From positions 248,125 to 312,124 of the forward strand of contig JAAOMT010000514.1 of assembly GCA_016748015.1 (NCBI GenBank): a stretch of DNA of 64,000 nt, written 5' to 3'. Each line of letters starts with the position of its first letter. Position 1 is the stretch's first letter. Both the position numbers and the translations under genes were made by a program. Under the pieces are notes generated by a model that searched no databases, was not told where the DNA came from, and saw only the letters and a list, made by a program, of their open reading frames with translations. This document shows, piece after piece, positions 21,824 through 32,842 of this stretch. Origin of the DNA: Geosiphon pyriformis. Lineage: Eukaryota > Glomeromycota > Glomeromycetes > Archaeosporales > Geosiphonaceae.

Positions 21824-22490
21824 TATTACAGGTTGGAGTAACAAGCTAACAGATAGCAAGGGAGAACAGAATTGTAGGGTGATGGAAATAATCAAAGAGA
21901 ATTCAACTTCAATGAGCAAATTGAATGAGTATGAATTCAATGTGCGAGATCAGTCTCATAAAATATCTCAGTCACTATTCTTTTCAAAAGGTAACAAGGG
22001 AATCTGAAAGTAGAGAGATAGTCTGTACTGTCAACAATTGATCACCACTAGTATAATTCTATGCCTCACATCAGCACTCTTAGAATTCAATATCAGGTAT
22101 CAACTTGTGCTTTTCAGTTACGTTTATTCAAATAATCTTCAAATGCTACAATTATATACATCAAAAAAAGGCCAACAAGTAATTTTTTATCCTAAGATGT
22201 TTGGATACTTGAAAGTAAGGAAAGAAAAATTAGCGATAAGAGAGTGATTGAGATGAAAGTTGTTATTTTTATTTATTTGATTCTTGTCTGAAAGATGATT
22301 TTCTACAGCTAAGAGACTCATCACTTATATAGCTAATGAAAGTGGTCAACGATTAGATCAATGATCAGGTCAATGGTCAGGTCATTGATCAGGTCAATAA
22401 TCACTATCTAAAAATAGAGTGGCTAATTATATGACATTAGTGGCTAATACATGTGATAACTAATAAAAATTATGGGTTTCAATCATAACA
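21824..22490 (-). repeat. Solo family I LTR inside element B gag
   Basis: Family I LTR of 667 bp with mutated first bases (TATTACAGG for TGTTACAGG), ending ATCATAACA. Flanked by the duplication GTAT (21820-21823, 22491-22494). Element F keeps the uninterrupted gag sequence at this position, so the empty site is known. Confidence 0.9.
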
Positions 22491-22930
22491 GTATGATGAA
22501 TTGGTGGGTGATTCGACTTGGGTTTTTTTCCAATTGGGTGGTTGTATTTGTTTTGGAATTACTGCTGGGATTTGCAATCTTTCTTTGCCTTTATCTGCAT
22601 AGGTGATAGGAAATTGTTGTTGTGTATACCTTTCAATAGTTTGATTGATTTCCTTAATAATTGGTGCAAAACTGTAGTTTCTTAGTAAGCTGGTATGTTG
22701 AAATAATTCTGTATAGAAATTTTCTCTTGCAGATTCAATGTTAACTGTTCCTTCTAAACAGTCTGTAATTTTATCATTGATGTAGAAGTTGAAGGCAGAT
22801 TCTGCTGGGAAGTGATTATTGTTTAATCCTAATTGTTGACTGTATTGTTGGAATAAGGATTTGGCAAATCTTAAATGGTTTGTTCCTATGATTTCTGATT
22901 CTGCCACTTTTGGATAATTGTTAATAGTGC
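22491..22930 (-). pseudogene. Element B Gag, N-terminal part
   Basis: About 140 open codons ending at the solo LTR. Segments such as LFQQYSQQLGLNNNHFPAES and ADKGKERLQIP recur in element F on the plus strand (24800-25130). No ATG lies at the expected start; the frame opens at a GTG-containing stretch (VAESEIIG), so the initiation mechanism is unclear. Confidence 0.75.
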
Positions 22931-22950
22931 TGGTTTTCTGTAGGATTATA

Positions 22951-22967
22951 TCTCACAGAGAGCACCA
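22951..22967 (-). other. Primer-binding site, element B
   Basis: Minus strand TGGTGCTCTCTGTGAGA, two bases after the 5' LTR. It differs at two positions from the 17-mer in A and F. Confidence 0.7.
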
Positions 22968-22969
22968 AA

Positions 22970-23836
22970 TGTTACAGATGTTTATTTGGGGTCTTAAGTC
23001 AAATAACAAATCCATAACTTGGTGCTTGGTTGGTATTCCAATGTTGAGATTTGAAGGTTTTGGTAATCTAAAGGTTTATTGTAAAGTTTTTTATATAATA
23101 GACAGAGATTTAATAGTTGTTTTAGTAGCCTCCTGGAATCACAATTCTGTCAAATTTTTTTCTCAGTGTGGTGGCCAGTAATCCTTCTGATAAGCTATCC
23201 TCAAATCTATGAGTGTTTTACCCTTGTTTCACAGGTCTTTTACCAGTTCCTATGATGTCTGTATCTTAGCGCTTAATCCTTAATCAATTTAGTAAAACCA
23301 AAGAAATAACAAAAAAAGAAATAAAAGAAAAATAAAAGAGAATAAAGAAATAAACAAAAGCAATTGCAAGTTAGTATCCTGTCAATAGCCATGATCAAAA
23401 GCTATTGTTCTAGCAGGGTTAAGTATTAATTATTATCAACATAAAGTGTTAATAGTGGAGAGTAGATTTAAATGGTAAATGATTTATTTATTTAATATTT
23501 GTAGATGGAAGATTTCTAACTAAGAGATTCTTATGGAAGGATTCTGCTTTTTTCTACTTCTAACACTATCACTATATATACATAATTGATGTTTTACAAG
23601 ATCACTCACATTTTTGAGTAATGTGTTATGATTTCTTGAGCAATGTTCACATTGCTGAGCAATGTGCTCTAATTTTCTAACATCACTCCACATTGCTGAG
23701 CAATGTGCCATATTTTTTGACATTGCTCCACATTGTTGAGCAATGTGCCATGATTTTTGACATTGCTCATATGCTAAATACTATTCTCTTATTGGTCTGC
23801 TATTTTCTATATCTGTTTTCTTTTTTATGAGTAACA
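22970..23836 (-). repeat. 5' LTR of element B (family III LTR, 867 bp)
   Basis: TGTTACAGATG to ATGAGTAACA, partner of 3009-3898. Contains the near-palindromic ACATTGCT/AGCAATGT array at about 23590-23770. Confidence 0.9.
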
Positions 23837-23969
23837 ATGTTTACTAGCTATTGCTTGCATTTGCTAACTATTGCTCGTATTTGCTCTGTGTTACCTTGGG
23901 TTGTACCGCATTTTTCTTGTCACATTTTTTTGTTACATTTTTTCATAGCTTTTTGGTTTTTCTACTTGG
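23837..23969. repeat. 20-bp minisatellite, right part, and short spacer
   Basis: Begins with the ATGT target duplication, completes the interrupted 20-bp unit (TTACTAG), and continues with units at 23848-23867 and 23868-23887. The rest is a T-rich spacer up to the LTR of element F. Confidence 0.75.
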
Positions 23970-24716
23970 TATTACTTATAAAAAAGAGATATAAAAATAG
24001 TAGATCAATAAAAGAGTAGTAGTTAGCACATAAGCACATTGCTTAAGAAATTATAGCACATTGCTTAAGAATATAAACAATCTCATAGAATCCAAATTAT
24101 GTATATATAATGATAGCATTAAAAATAGAAAAGATGGATCTTTCAGTTTTAAATTTCATTTAAGCAATCTTCCAATTCACAAAATATCAAATAAATAATT
24201 ATTTTCTATCTTAATCCACTCTCCACTATTAACACTACATGTTGATAGTAATTGATACTTAACCATGCTGGAACAATAGCTCTTGATTATAACTATTGAC
24301 AGGATACTAACTTGCAATTGCTTTTATTCAAATCTTTATCTTTTGCTTTATTTTTTTTATTGTTTTGATCTTATTGTTGTTTACTAATTGATTGAGAATT
24401 AAAGCGCTGAATTATTGATGTCATGGATAGCCTGATAAAAGACCCAAAGATAAAGGTAAGAATATATATATTAATGGATAGCTTACCAAAAGAGCACAAC
24501 TGTCAGATTAAACTGGCCACCACACTGAAGACAGAAATTGAAAAAACCACTCACCAATTACATTAACATTGAATCTTTGTCTATTATACAAAGAACTCAA
24601 TTCTAAAAACCTTTAGATACAATTAACACACCAGTATTACCAATATTATTAAGACATTGAGCACCAAGTTATGGATTTGTTATTTGATTTGAGATTCCAA
24701 ATAATCATCTATAACA
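23970..24716 (+). repeat. LTR of element F (family III)
   Basis: Reverse complement of the element B LTR, starting TATTACTTATAAAAAAGAG and ending ATCTATAACA. Shorter and more AT-rich than the B copies; the palindrome array is reduced to GCACATTGCTTAAGAA-type remnants near 24030-24070. Confidence 0.82.
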
Positions 24717-24718
24717 TT

Positions 24719-24735
24719 TGGTGCTCCCTGTGAGG
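24719..24735 (+). other. Primer-binding site, element F
   Basis: TGGTGCTCCCTGTGAGG, two bases after the LTR; identical to the site of element A although the LTR families differ. Confidence 0.7.
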
Positions 24736-25971
24736 TATAATCCTACAGAGAACCAGCACCAATAACAACTATTCAAAAGTAACAGAATCAGAAATCATAG
24801 AAGCAAACCATTTAGAATTCATGAAATTCTTGTTTCAACAATACAGCTAACAATTAGGATTAAACAATAATCACTTCCCAGCAGAATCTGCCTTCAACTT
24901 CTACATCAATGATAAAATTACAGACTGTTTAGGAGAAACAGTTAACATTAAATCCACAAGAGAAAATTTCTATACAGAATTATTCCAACATACTAGCTTA
25001 CTAAAAAACTATAGTTTTGTACCAATCATCAAGAAAATAAATCAAATCATTGAAAAATACACACAACAACAATTCCCAATCACTTATGCAGACAAAGGCA
25101 AATGAAAATTGCAAACACCAGCAGTAACACCAAAACAAATACAACTATCTACTTGGAAGAAAACCAGAGTTGAATCACCAATAAACCCATCATACCACTA
25201 TACATCTAGAAGTGCCATCAACATTTCATCAACAGACACATCCACATTACATGCAACATTAACTTTTGGATAACTCCCATTTCAAAGTAAACAAAAAAAA
25301 GCAGAATTACTAGGAACCTATGGCGATTATTTTGAAGGATTTAAATTGTGATTGCTAATACCATCAGAATTCCAATCACCACCACCTCAACCAGATTTTA
25401 AAAACACAAGTCCCTAGGAGATAACAAAATTAGAGGAGAAAGAAAAAGAAGTTGAAAATCAAGAATTTACTTACCAGAACCCGATTCTAGAAAATCCGGA
25501 CATTGAAACCCCAAACTTTCAGACTCAGCAAAATCTATATTTAGAAAATCCAGAAATTGAAACTCCGAATTTTCAAATACAGCACAATTAGAACGATTGA
25601 AACCCTAAAACAATTAATCAGCAAAAATTACCTCCAATAATCATCATCAATCAACCACTAATTGAACTGATTATTGAACCAATTCAATAGCAGTCACTTC
25701 AACCACCCCAACAATTACAACAGCTGCTTCTACTGCCATAACAACCATCTCAATAACCACAAATCATAGCACCAATAGCATATGCTTCTATTGCCCAACT
25801 TGAAAAATTTACTAGTAAAGAGGATGATGCCCAAGTGTGGCTAAACAATATGGAAAAAACCATTGCAGCCAATGAATAGGATGATGTCAGAGCCATGCAG
25901 GCCATTCTTTACTTTCTTTAAGATACTATCAATTCATGATATCAAAGCTTGGTTAACAAACCCCCAGATTT

Positions 25972-26345
25972 GCTTCTTTATGATGTTGAATATCATAATC
26001 AAATTCATCCAAATGGAGTATTCAGCAAGTTATTTATTTGTGATTCAGCTTCTTTTTATTGTGCAGTCAAACCAAGGCTTGATGATCTGTGACCACTAAA
26101 AATTTTGCACCAAGAAAATATTAATCTCAGTAGCTAGTAGCCCAAACTACTGCTAAATATTCTTGTTTAGTAACTGAATAGTTCTTTTCTGCTGGTGTGA
26201 GGGATCTACTGGCATATGCTATGGTATGTTTTCTGTCATTTTCATCTTTTTGTAAAAAAACAGCACCAAGTCTATAGCCAAATGCATCAGTATAGAAGAT
26301 GACAGATTAGGTTGCTTAAGAATTGGTTTAATAACAAGTTTTTCC
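25972..26345 (-). pseudogene. Element D RNase H (truncated)
   Basis: Segments FYTDAFGYRLGAVFLQKDEND, YASRSLTPAEKNYSVTKQEYLAVVWA and VVTDHQALV are the RNase H landmarks of Ty3-type Pol. After LDEFDYDIQHHKE, the usual post-RNase H segment, the element ends at the junction with F. At least four stops. Confidence 0.82.
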
Positions 26346-26346
26346 T

Positions 26347-27150
26347 TCAGAATTTTAAAAGCTTTTTGTTAATGAGTGTCCCAGTAATAATTGACATTTT
26401 TTCTAAGTAGCTGATTGAGAAGAAAGACAATTTTGGATAGTAAGAGGCCAAACCAAGGAAAGAGTATAGTTCAGAAACATTTATTAGTTGTCTAATGTTC
26501 TGAACTTTTTCAACTTTAGCTGAATCAGGAAAGATTCCATCTTTTGTAATAAGATGACCAAGGAACTGGGTAGATTGGCATCCAAAAAAAGATTTGATTG
26601 GGTTGATCTTAAGACCAGCATTTCTGAGCAGATCAAAAATCTTCTGTAAATATTCAAGGTGTTCATCCCAGGTTTTTGAATATACTATTATGTTATCTAA
26701 GTAAACCAGAACAAAGTTTTCTTTTATTAATTCAAACACTTTATCCATTAGGCATTGAAAGGTGGAAAGAGCATTGGTAAGACCAAAAGACATAACTGTG
26801 AATTCATAGGTATCATACTTGGTGATAAAAGCAGTTTTCTTTCTGCTTTCTGGATCCATCTCTATTTGCCAAAATCCAGCAATTAAGTCAATGATTGAGA
26901 AGAAAGCAGCACTATTGAATTTATTTAGCATTGCATCAATTTTGGGAAGTGGGTACATGTCTCTTATAGTAATGGCATTTAGTTGGCAATAGTCAACACA
27001 AAAGCATAGGATTCCATCTTTCTTTGATATCACTACAACTAAGTAAGCTTATTTGCTCTTAGTTTCTTGTATGAATCCAAGATCTTTCATTCTGTTTATC
27101 TCTTTCTTAATAAACTCATTATTGTGTTAATTGAATTGATAAGACTTCAA
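26347..27150 (-). pseudogene. Element D reverse transcriptase
   Basis: Best-preserved RT in the window: 228 open codons. Motifs FCVDYCQLNAITIRDMYPLP, GFWQIEMDPESRKKTAF, MSFGLTNALSTFQ, the catalytic box LVYLDNIIVYS (second Asp is Asn) and FLGHLITKDGIFPD. Upstream residues towards the protease include stops. Without the second Asp it should be inactive unless this lineage tolerates Asn. Confidence 0.88.
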
Positions 27151-27762
27151 ATAGATGGGATGAGTTTCTTTAATAATAATAGTGTGTTGTATTATATGGG
27201 TTCGTCCAAAGGTGTCACCTTTTTTTGAAATAACTGAGCCATTTTTAGCCAACAAATTTTCAATGTCCACTTTTTTTTCTTCAGAGGAAGGTTTTCTTTG
27301 TTCTACAACTAGGAATTAGATTTCAGGTGGTTCACTCTCAAAAAACTTCTGTACTTCTTTTAGTTTTTTTCTGGATATCAAACTAATTGGTTCTCAATTT
27401 TTATAATAGATTAGGCAGGACTTGTATTCATCATTAGGGAAATACAAAGATTTATTGTACTAGTATCTGGCACAAAAACCATGCCATCAATAACTGTATT
27501 TTGCTTTTTTGCCAGGTTTTTTATTAAAGGTTCTTTTGAGGATATCATAGTAAAGCCAGCAGATTAGCTTCCCATTTACCATGATTTCTTTTTTGTCAGC
27601 TTTAACATTGTCCAGTGGCTTGCCATTGCTGATAAAAATAGTATAGATAAGTTCAGCAGTTTTTTTTTGTTCTTCTTGATCTTCTTTATTATTGCTCTTA
27701 TCATCATCTGATTCATCTGATTGTTTTTCTTCTTGGTTCTGTTTGGTTACTGGAGGAGTTGT

Positions 27763-28140
27763 CTAATGATGACATTTAACCACAATGGGTTTCTCACCAC
27801 ATCTGATGGTTAGCTCGCAAAGTTTATAGTTAAGTAGTGCTTTGGCTTTCTTAAGCCACTTATTACTAACAATGATAGTATACTCTTTTGCTTCAAATAC
27901 TTCTATGTCTGTTTCAATGCTGATATCATTGATGTGAACAAGAACAGCTTTGGCTATATCCAGACTTTTTTTTTTGTTACCATGTATATTGGTCATAGAC
28001 TGAGTGGAAGATTTATTAATCTTTCTTCCAATGGCTTCCAAAAAGTGTTTGGCAATTACACTAACAGATGATTCACTGTCTAGAATCAAATCAATAAAGT
28101 AGCCAGTCACTTGGGCTTTGCAAATTAGAAAAGTAACATT
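27763..28140 (-). pseudogene. Element D aspartic protease
   Basis: About 115 open codons. The active-site box reads LILDSESSVSVI, where the consensus Gly after Asp-Ser is Glu (GGA to GAA would do it), so the enzyme is probably dead. The C-terminal IIVSNKWLKKAKALLNY block is in place. It ends in VKCHH followed by an acidic linker (about 27660-27730) before RT. Confidence 0.78.
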
Positions 28141-28572
28141 GCTGTTGTCAGCAAGTCCAGCTTAACAAAAACACTTATTGGTTTTTGGTGTCTTCTTCTT
28201 TGGTATCAATGATTTGCAAAGATTTTTTCTGAACTGTAGATGGGTCATTAGTTGGCCAAATGTAATATGTATTGGGGTTTCCATAAGATCTTTAACAATA
28301 AAATAGAGGCCAGATTTTTGTACTATTTTTGGAGGTTCTAACTTTGAAAAATTTTAAAACTTTAGCCTTTGGTGGCTCATTGTTGTCAGCAGTGGAAGTT
28401 GAGGCTTTGTTAGGATCTAAAACGAAATTAACTTTGGCTTTCTTCTTCTTTCTTGTTAAGTCAGAGGTATTAATTGCCAGTTCATCCATATCATGGTCAT
28501 CATTAGTTAGGTTAAAAGCGTAAAAAAAGTTTTCTTCTGGTTGGCTTACACTCTTACCCTTTGGAGGTGCAC

Positions 28573-30160
28573 CTACCAGTTTAAAGGCTGATAAACAATA
28601 GCTTCAACTAAAGGATCCTCTCCAAAGAAATTGATGTTGGCATGATTGGGTCTTTGATTAAGAACATTATTATTATTGGGTCTGTTATTCTGGGTGTTAT
28701 TATTTCTAGGAGCTGGAGAGAGCAATAAAGAATTGTTGCAGTCTCTGGAAAAGTGTCCAGTTAGTCCACAGTAATAGCACACAGATGGGCCACGATTTTG
28801 TTGTCTTTGATATGGTGATTGTTGGGGCTGATTGAAGCAGAGTTCAAATCTGGGTCTTTGGGGTTGCTAATTGTTTCTAACTGCTTGGGCTAATAGTTCT
28901 AATAGCTGAGCAAGGTTAATAGTAAGTCTGTCTATTAATTATTCATTGGAGTTTTGAGTGTGAGTGGCAAAAGAGATAGCAGCCATTTGTGAAACTGGAA
29001 CCATGACAAAAGCAGAAACAAAAACTGGAAGAGTAGATCTTAAGTGTATTTTTTGGTTGTTTTCTATTCTCTGGGCAAGTTTAATGGCCATATCCATTGT
29101 GAGATTATCTTTTAGGGCCAGGAGGGGCCAAAAAGCATATAAAAGATCAGTTCTTAATCCTTTTGTAAAGGAATAAATCTTTTGCTCTTCTGTTTAATTT
29201 CTACTAAAGTCTACATGCTTAATTAATTTTCTAATGGCTTTAGCATATTCAATTATTATTTCTCATGGGTCTTGGGTTCTTCTTTTCAATTCTATGTGCC
29301 ATTTGAATATCAAGATAAGAGTTCTAAATTTTGTTTCAAACCAGATAGTAAAAGAAGTGTTATCTTCTTCAGCATTTGCTGATGTCTATCTAATGATTTT
29401 TTGCTAAGCATTGGCATTGGTTTTTTGTAAAAACCAAGTAGCAGGAGAGCCTTGGAGGTAGCCACCAATAATTTGGAACTTGTATTTATTATCATATTGG
29501 TTTGCTGTGACAGCTCTCTTAAAATCATCCAGCCATTCAATTGGATCTTGGGCATCACTTCTGAATAATAGTAATAAAGTGTTGTTTCTTCGCTCTAAAG
29601 CAGTCTGTATATCTTGAAAAATAATTAAAATGTTTTGTTGCAGAGGGTTTTAAGCCATTGGTTCAAGTATAACTGTTTGTGTAGAGTGTTTTGATTCATT
29701 TGAAAAGAGATCAAAAATGGGAGCAGTTTGATAGCTTTTTTCTTCTGTTTTAAGAAAAGTTTCAGTTGATTGATAGGCAGCAATTCAAATGTGGATTTGA
29801 TGATTCAGATATTCAAAATCAGAGGGCTGTTATTCAAAGGTTGTAGAATATAAGAGCTGATTAATACTGTTGTTTCTTTCTTTAAAGTTGTTTTTAAAAT
29901 AAGCTTGGTCAAAATAATAGGTTGTATAAGCTGTATAGGTTTCAGCTGAATGCTCATTCAGGAACCAGTTCCAAAAGTCTTGGAATTGTCTGCTGGATTG
30001 TTCTTCAATGGAAAAGCAAATCAAGCAAAAGAGCAAAGGATTGAGTTCAATAAAGTCTAGATTGTTTTTGTTGTATGCTTCAAAGTGTTTTTTTGATTAT
30101 TGTGGCAAATATAAATAATCACTCATACAATAGGAAACAAAGTAGATTTTGACAATCTTA
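28573..30160 (-). pseudogene. Element D Gag
   Basis: Homologue of element A gag along its length; zinc knuckle CYYCGLTGHFSRDC at about 28739-28780. The N-terminal stretch (about 29830-30040) is open and reads FSIEEQSSRQFQDFWNWFLNEHS, where A has a stop for one of the Trp codons. Ends at TAG 28573-28575, one sense codon after the slippery heptamer. Confidence 0.82.
28579..28585 (-). promoter_or_regulatory. -1 ribosomal frameshift site, element D gag/pol
   Basis: Minus strand codons CCT TTA AAC TGG TAG contain T TTA AAC; a -1 slip continues as CTG GTA GGT into the pol linker, which matches element A. Conservation in a second decayed copy supports a functional ancestor. Confidence 0.65.
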
Positions 30161-30178
30161 CAGAGAGCACTACTTTTA

Positions 30179-30858
30179 TGTTATGAGTTGGAATAACAAG
30201 CTAATAGATAGCAAGAGAAAACAGGATTGTAAGGTGATAAAAGAAATCAAAGAGAATTTAACTTCAAAGAGCAAATTGAATAAGTATAGATTCAATATGC
30301 AAGATTAGTCTCATAAAATATCTCAGTCACTGTACTTTTCTAAAGATAACTGGAGAATCTGAAGGTAAAGGAATAGTCCATATTGTCAACAAATGATCAC
30401 ACATTAGTATAATTCTATGCCTTATATCAGTACTCTTAGAATTCAATATCAGATATTAGATGTACTCTTCAGTTATGTTTTATTCAATAATCTTCAAATA
30501 CTGCAATTACATGTTTTAGGAAAAGGGTAAGTAAATGCCAACAAGTAATCTTTTATCCTAAGATGTTCAGATACTTAAAGATAGGGAAAAGGAAATTAGT
30601 GATAAGAGAATAATTGAGATGAAAGTTGTTATTTTATTTATTTGATTTTTTTGATTTCTACATGCTTTTCTACAGCTAAGAGATTTATCACTTATATAGC
30701 TATCAAAAGTGGTCAATGATTAGATTAATGATCAGGTCAATGGTCAGATTATTGATCAGGTCAATAATCACTTTCTAAAAATAGAGTGGCTAATTTATAT
30801 AATATCAGTGATTAATACATATAATAATTAATAAAAAGTATAAGTTTTAACCATAACA
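30179..30858 (-). repeat. 5' LTR of element D (family I LTR, 680 bp)
   Basis: TGTTATGAGTTGG to TAACCATAACA. Carries several units of the TGATCAGGTCAA-type minisatellite at about 30713-30775. Confidence 0.88.
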
Positions 30859-31385
30859 ATATAAAACTCTAGCCAAAACCAGTAAAGAAAAAAACTTATA
30901 GAACAAAGTACTGCTTTCAGTCTTGTTTACTTATAAAACTATAAATTATAACATAATAAATTATAAACTTTTTTATTTGCTTTATAAATAAATAACAATT
31001 TTGCCAATAAAAACAAATATTAAAACAATATTTTTTGAAAAAATTACAATAGAAAATTATAAAAATATTTTGCAAAAAAAACTTGGTACTATTTTTAACT
31101 TATTAATAAAAACACAAATAATTGTTTTTAAAAAAATAAAACAGTTTCAAGAAAAACTTAAGAAAAAGAAAACTTATAAAACACTTTTCTTAAGTATTAG
31201 TGACTTAATTTTAGAATATCACTTAGACAAAAACAATATCTATAATAATAAATTTTCTAGCTAGTAAAAAAACTCTTTATAGTTAACAAAATTTTGAATA
31301 ATAATTTTTATATCTTACAAAATTAATATAAAACAATCTTTAATGTTGTTTTTTTTATAATATGTAATTTAAGAAATATCACAAA
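30859..31385. other. Very AT-rich spacer
   Basis: About 80 percent A+T, no recognised gene. An 87-codon Lys/Ile/Asn-rich ORF at 31001-31264 is what such composition produces by chance and resembles nothing I know. Confidence 0.5.
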
Positions 31386-31389
31386 TAAC

Positions 31390-32115
31390 CTAATTAATTA
31401 TCTGTTATAATAATATTGGTTCAAATAATCAACAAAAATCAAATATAAATAAATATACTATTCTTAAAACAAAAGTATTTTTAATTAATATGAATAATTA
31501 TTTTCTGAATCAAAACATTTAAAATGTTTTCTATATTTTCTATGAGTATTAGATCAAAAATTATTCAAGTGCTATTTTAATTATTAGAAAACAGACCACT
31601 ATAATTAATAATAGTAGAACACATACTATTATTAGACCCAAGAAAACCACTACCAAAAGAGAAAAAATTGATAGCAAAATGGATAAATATTTGTTGAAAA
31701 GTATAACAGCAGCTATACTCCCATTTTTTAGCATAAGTGGAAAAACACTCTAAAAAATTTTACCTATAAACAAAAACTTGTCATATGAAAGACAATTAGA
31801 ACTTTATGGTTATCTTAATAAAATTATAGAAGACAGAAAACTAATAAAGAAAACAACTTCAAAAATACAGGCAGAAATTTTGGGCATTATATAATTAGAT
31901 GTTCTAAAAGTTTTAATTATTGCTAAAAGTGCCAAAACTCTAATACAAAAATTTAGTCTTTTGAATACAAAACTTATTTTACCTTAAATATTATACATTT
32001 TATCTACCAAAAACTTTAATAAACTAGTTAGCTTTGAGTTAAATAAAGCTCTTCAAATAAATTACATCATGAATAACTTGATTTTGCCAGAGCTTAATCT
32101 CTTTGGAAAAGATGA
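31390..32115 (+). pseudogene. Relic ORF next to a family I 3' LTR (possible family I ORF3)
   Basis: Plus-strand frame from about 31560 to 32130 with only three TAA stops in roughly 190 codons: RPKKTTTKREKIDSKMDKYL, then AAILPFFSISGKTL, LSYERQLELYGYLNKIIEDR, SAKTLIQKFSLLNTK and LILPELNLFGKDD. It ends directly before the family I LTR in the same orientation. By position it is the last ORF of a family I element whose upstream part is gone. A more decayed copy flanks the LINE at 34515-34980 and 42070-42394. Function unknown. Confidence 0.5.
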
Positions 32116-32842
32116 TTTTACAGTTAAAACCTATACTTTTTATTAATTATAACATCTATTAGCCACTGATGTTATATAATTAGCCACTCTATTTTTAGAA
32201 AGTAATCATTGTTTTGATTAATAATCTGACCATTGATCTGATCATTGACCTGATCAATAATTTGATTATTGACTTGATTATTGACTTAGTCGTTGATCTG
32301 ATTATTGACCACTTTTGATGACTATATAAGCAATGAATCTCTTAGCTGTAGAAAAAGATGTAAAAATCAAAGAAAAAAAAGAAATAAAATAACAACTTTT
32401 ATCTCAATTATTCTCTTATCACTAATTTCCTTTTTTCTACCTTTAAGTATTTAAACATTTTGGAATAAAAGATTACTTGTTGGTTATTTTCTATCTTTTT
32501 TCTGAAACGTATAATTGTAGCATTTGGAAATTATTGAATAAAACATGACTGAAGAGTACATTTAATATTTGATATTGAATTTTAAGAGTGCTAATATAAA
32601 GCATAAAATTATACCAGTGTGTTATTATTTGTTAACAATACAGACTATTTCTCTACCTTTAGATTCTTTGGTTATCTTTTGAAAAGAATAACAACTGAGA
32701 TATTTTATGAGACTGATCTCACATATTAAATCTATACTTATTTAATTCACTCTTTGAAGTTGAATTCTCTTTAATTAATTTCATTACTTTACAATTCTAT
32801 TTTTTCTTGCTATTCATTAGCTTCTTACTCCAATCCATAATA
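32116..32842 (+). repeat. Family I LTR, plus orientation (727 bp)
   Basis: Reverse complement of the LTRs of A and D, with decayed ends (TTTTACAG...CCATAATA). It contains about eight units of the TGATCAGGTCAA-type minisatellite (about 32205-32310). The upstream GGAAAAGATGA may be a polypurine tract, making this a 3' LTR rather than a solo LTR. Confidence 0.78.

Larger units (their letters stand above)
3009..23836 (-). mobile_element. Element B: complete dUTPase-encoding Ty3-type LTR retrotransposon, doubly interrupted
   Basis: Bounded by LTRs at 3009-3898 and 22970-23836 and by the 4-bp target duplication ATGT (3005-3008, 23837-23840). Element order is 5' LTR, primer-binding site, Gag, protease, Cys-rich module, dUTPase, RT, RNase H, integrase, ORF3, 3' LTR. 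It is interrupted by element C (7173-17136) and a family I solo LTR (21824-22490). Removing both with one target copy each leaves the Gag-to-RT region in one frame. Without them B is about 10.2 kb. Scattered stops and a frame change between RT and integrase make it non-autonomous. Confidence 0.9.
23970..25974 (+). mobile_element. Element F: truncated plus-strand relative of element B
   Basis: A 5' LTR (23970-24716), a primer-binding site (24719-24735) and a decayed gag (about 24780-25974), all homologous to element B in the opposite orientation. Gag is broken by more than eight stops. Homology ends abruptly at about 25974, where minus-strand element D begins, so everything from mid-gag to the 3' LTR is missing. 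Confidence 0.85.
25972..30858 (-). mobile_element. Element D: family I Ty3-type retrotransposon, 3' truncated
   Basis: 5' LTR (30179-30858), mutated primer-binding site, Gag, -1 frameshift site, protease, RT and RNase H on the minus strand. It breaks off inside RNase H at about 25972 against element F. No integrase or 3' LTR remains. No dUTPase and no Cys-rich module: protease is followed by a short linker and RT. Sister of element A. Confidence 0.88.

Noticed and set aside
31001-31264. 87-codon Lys/Ile-rich ORF
   Set aside because: Composition matches its AT-rich surroundings, with no motif or homologue visible.
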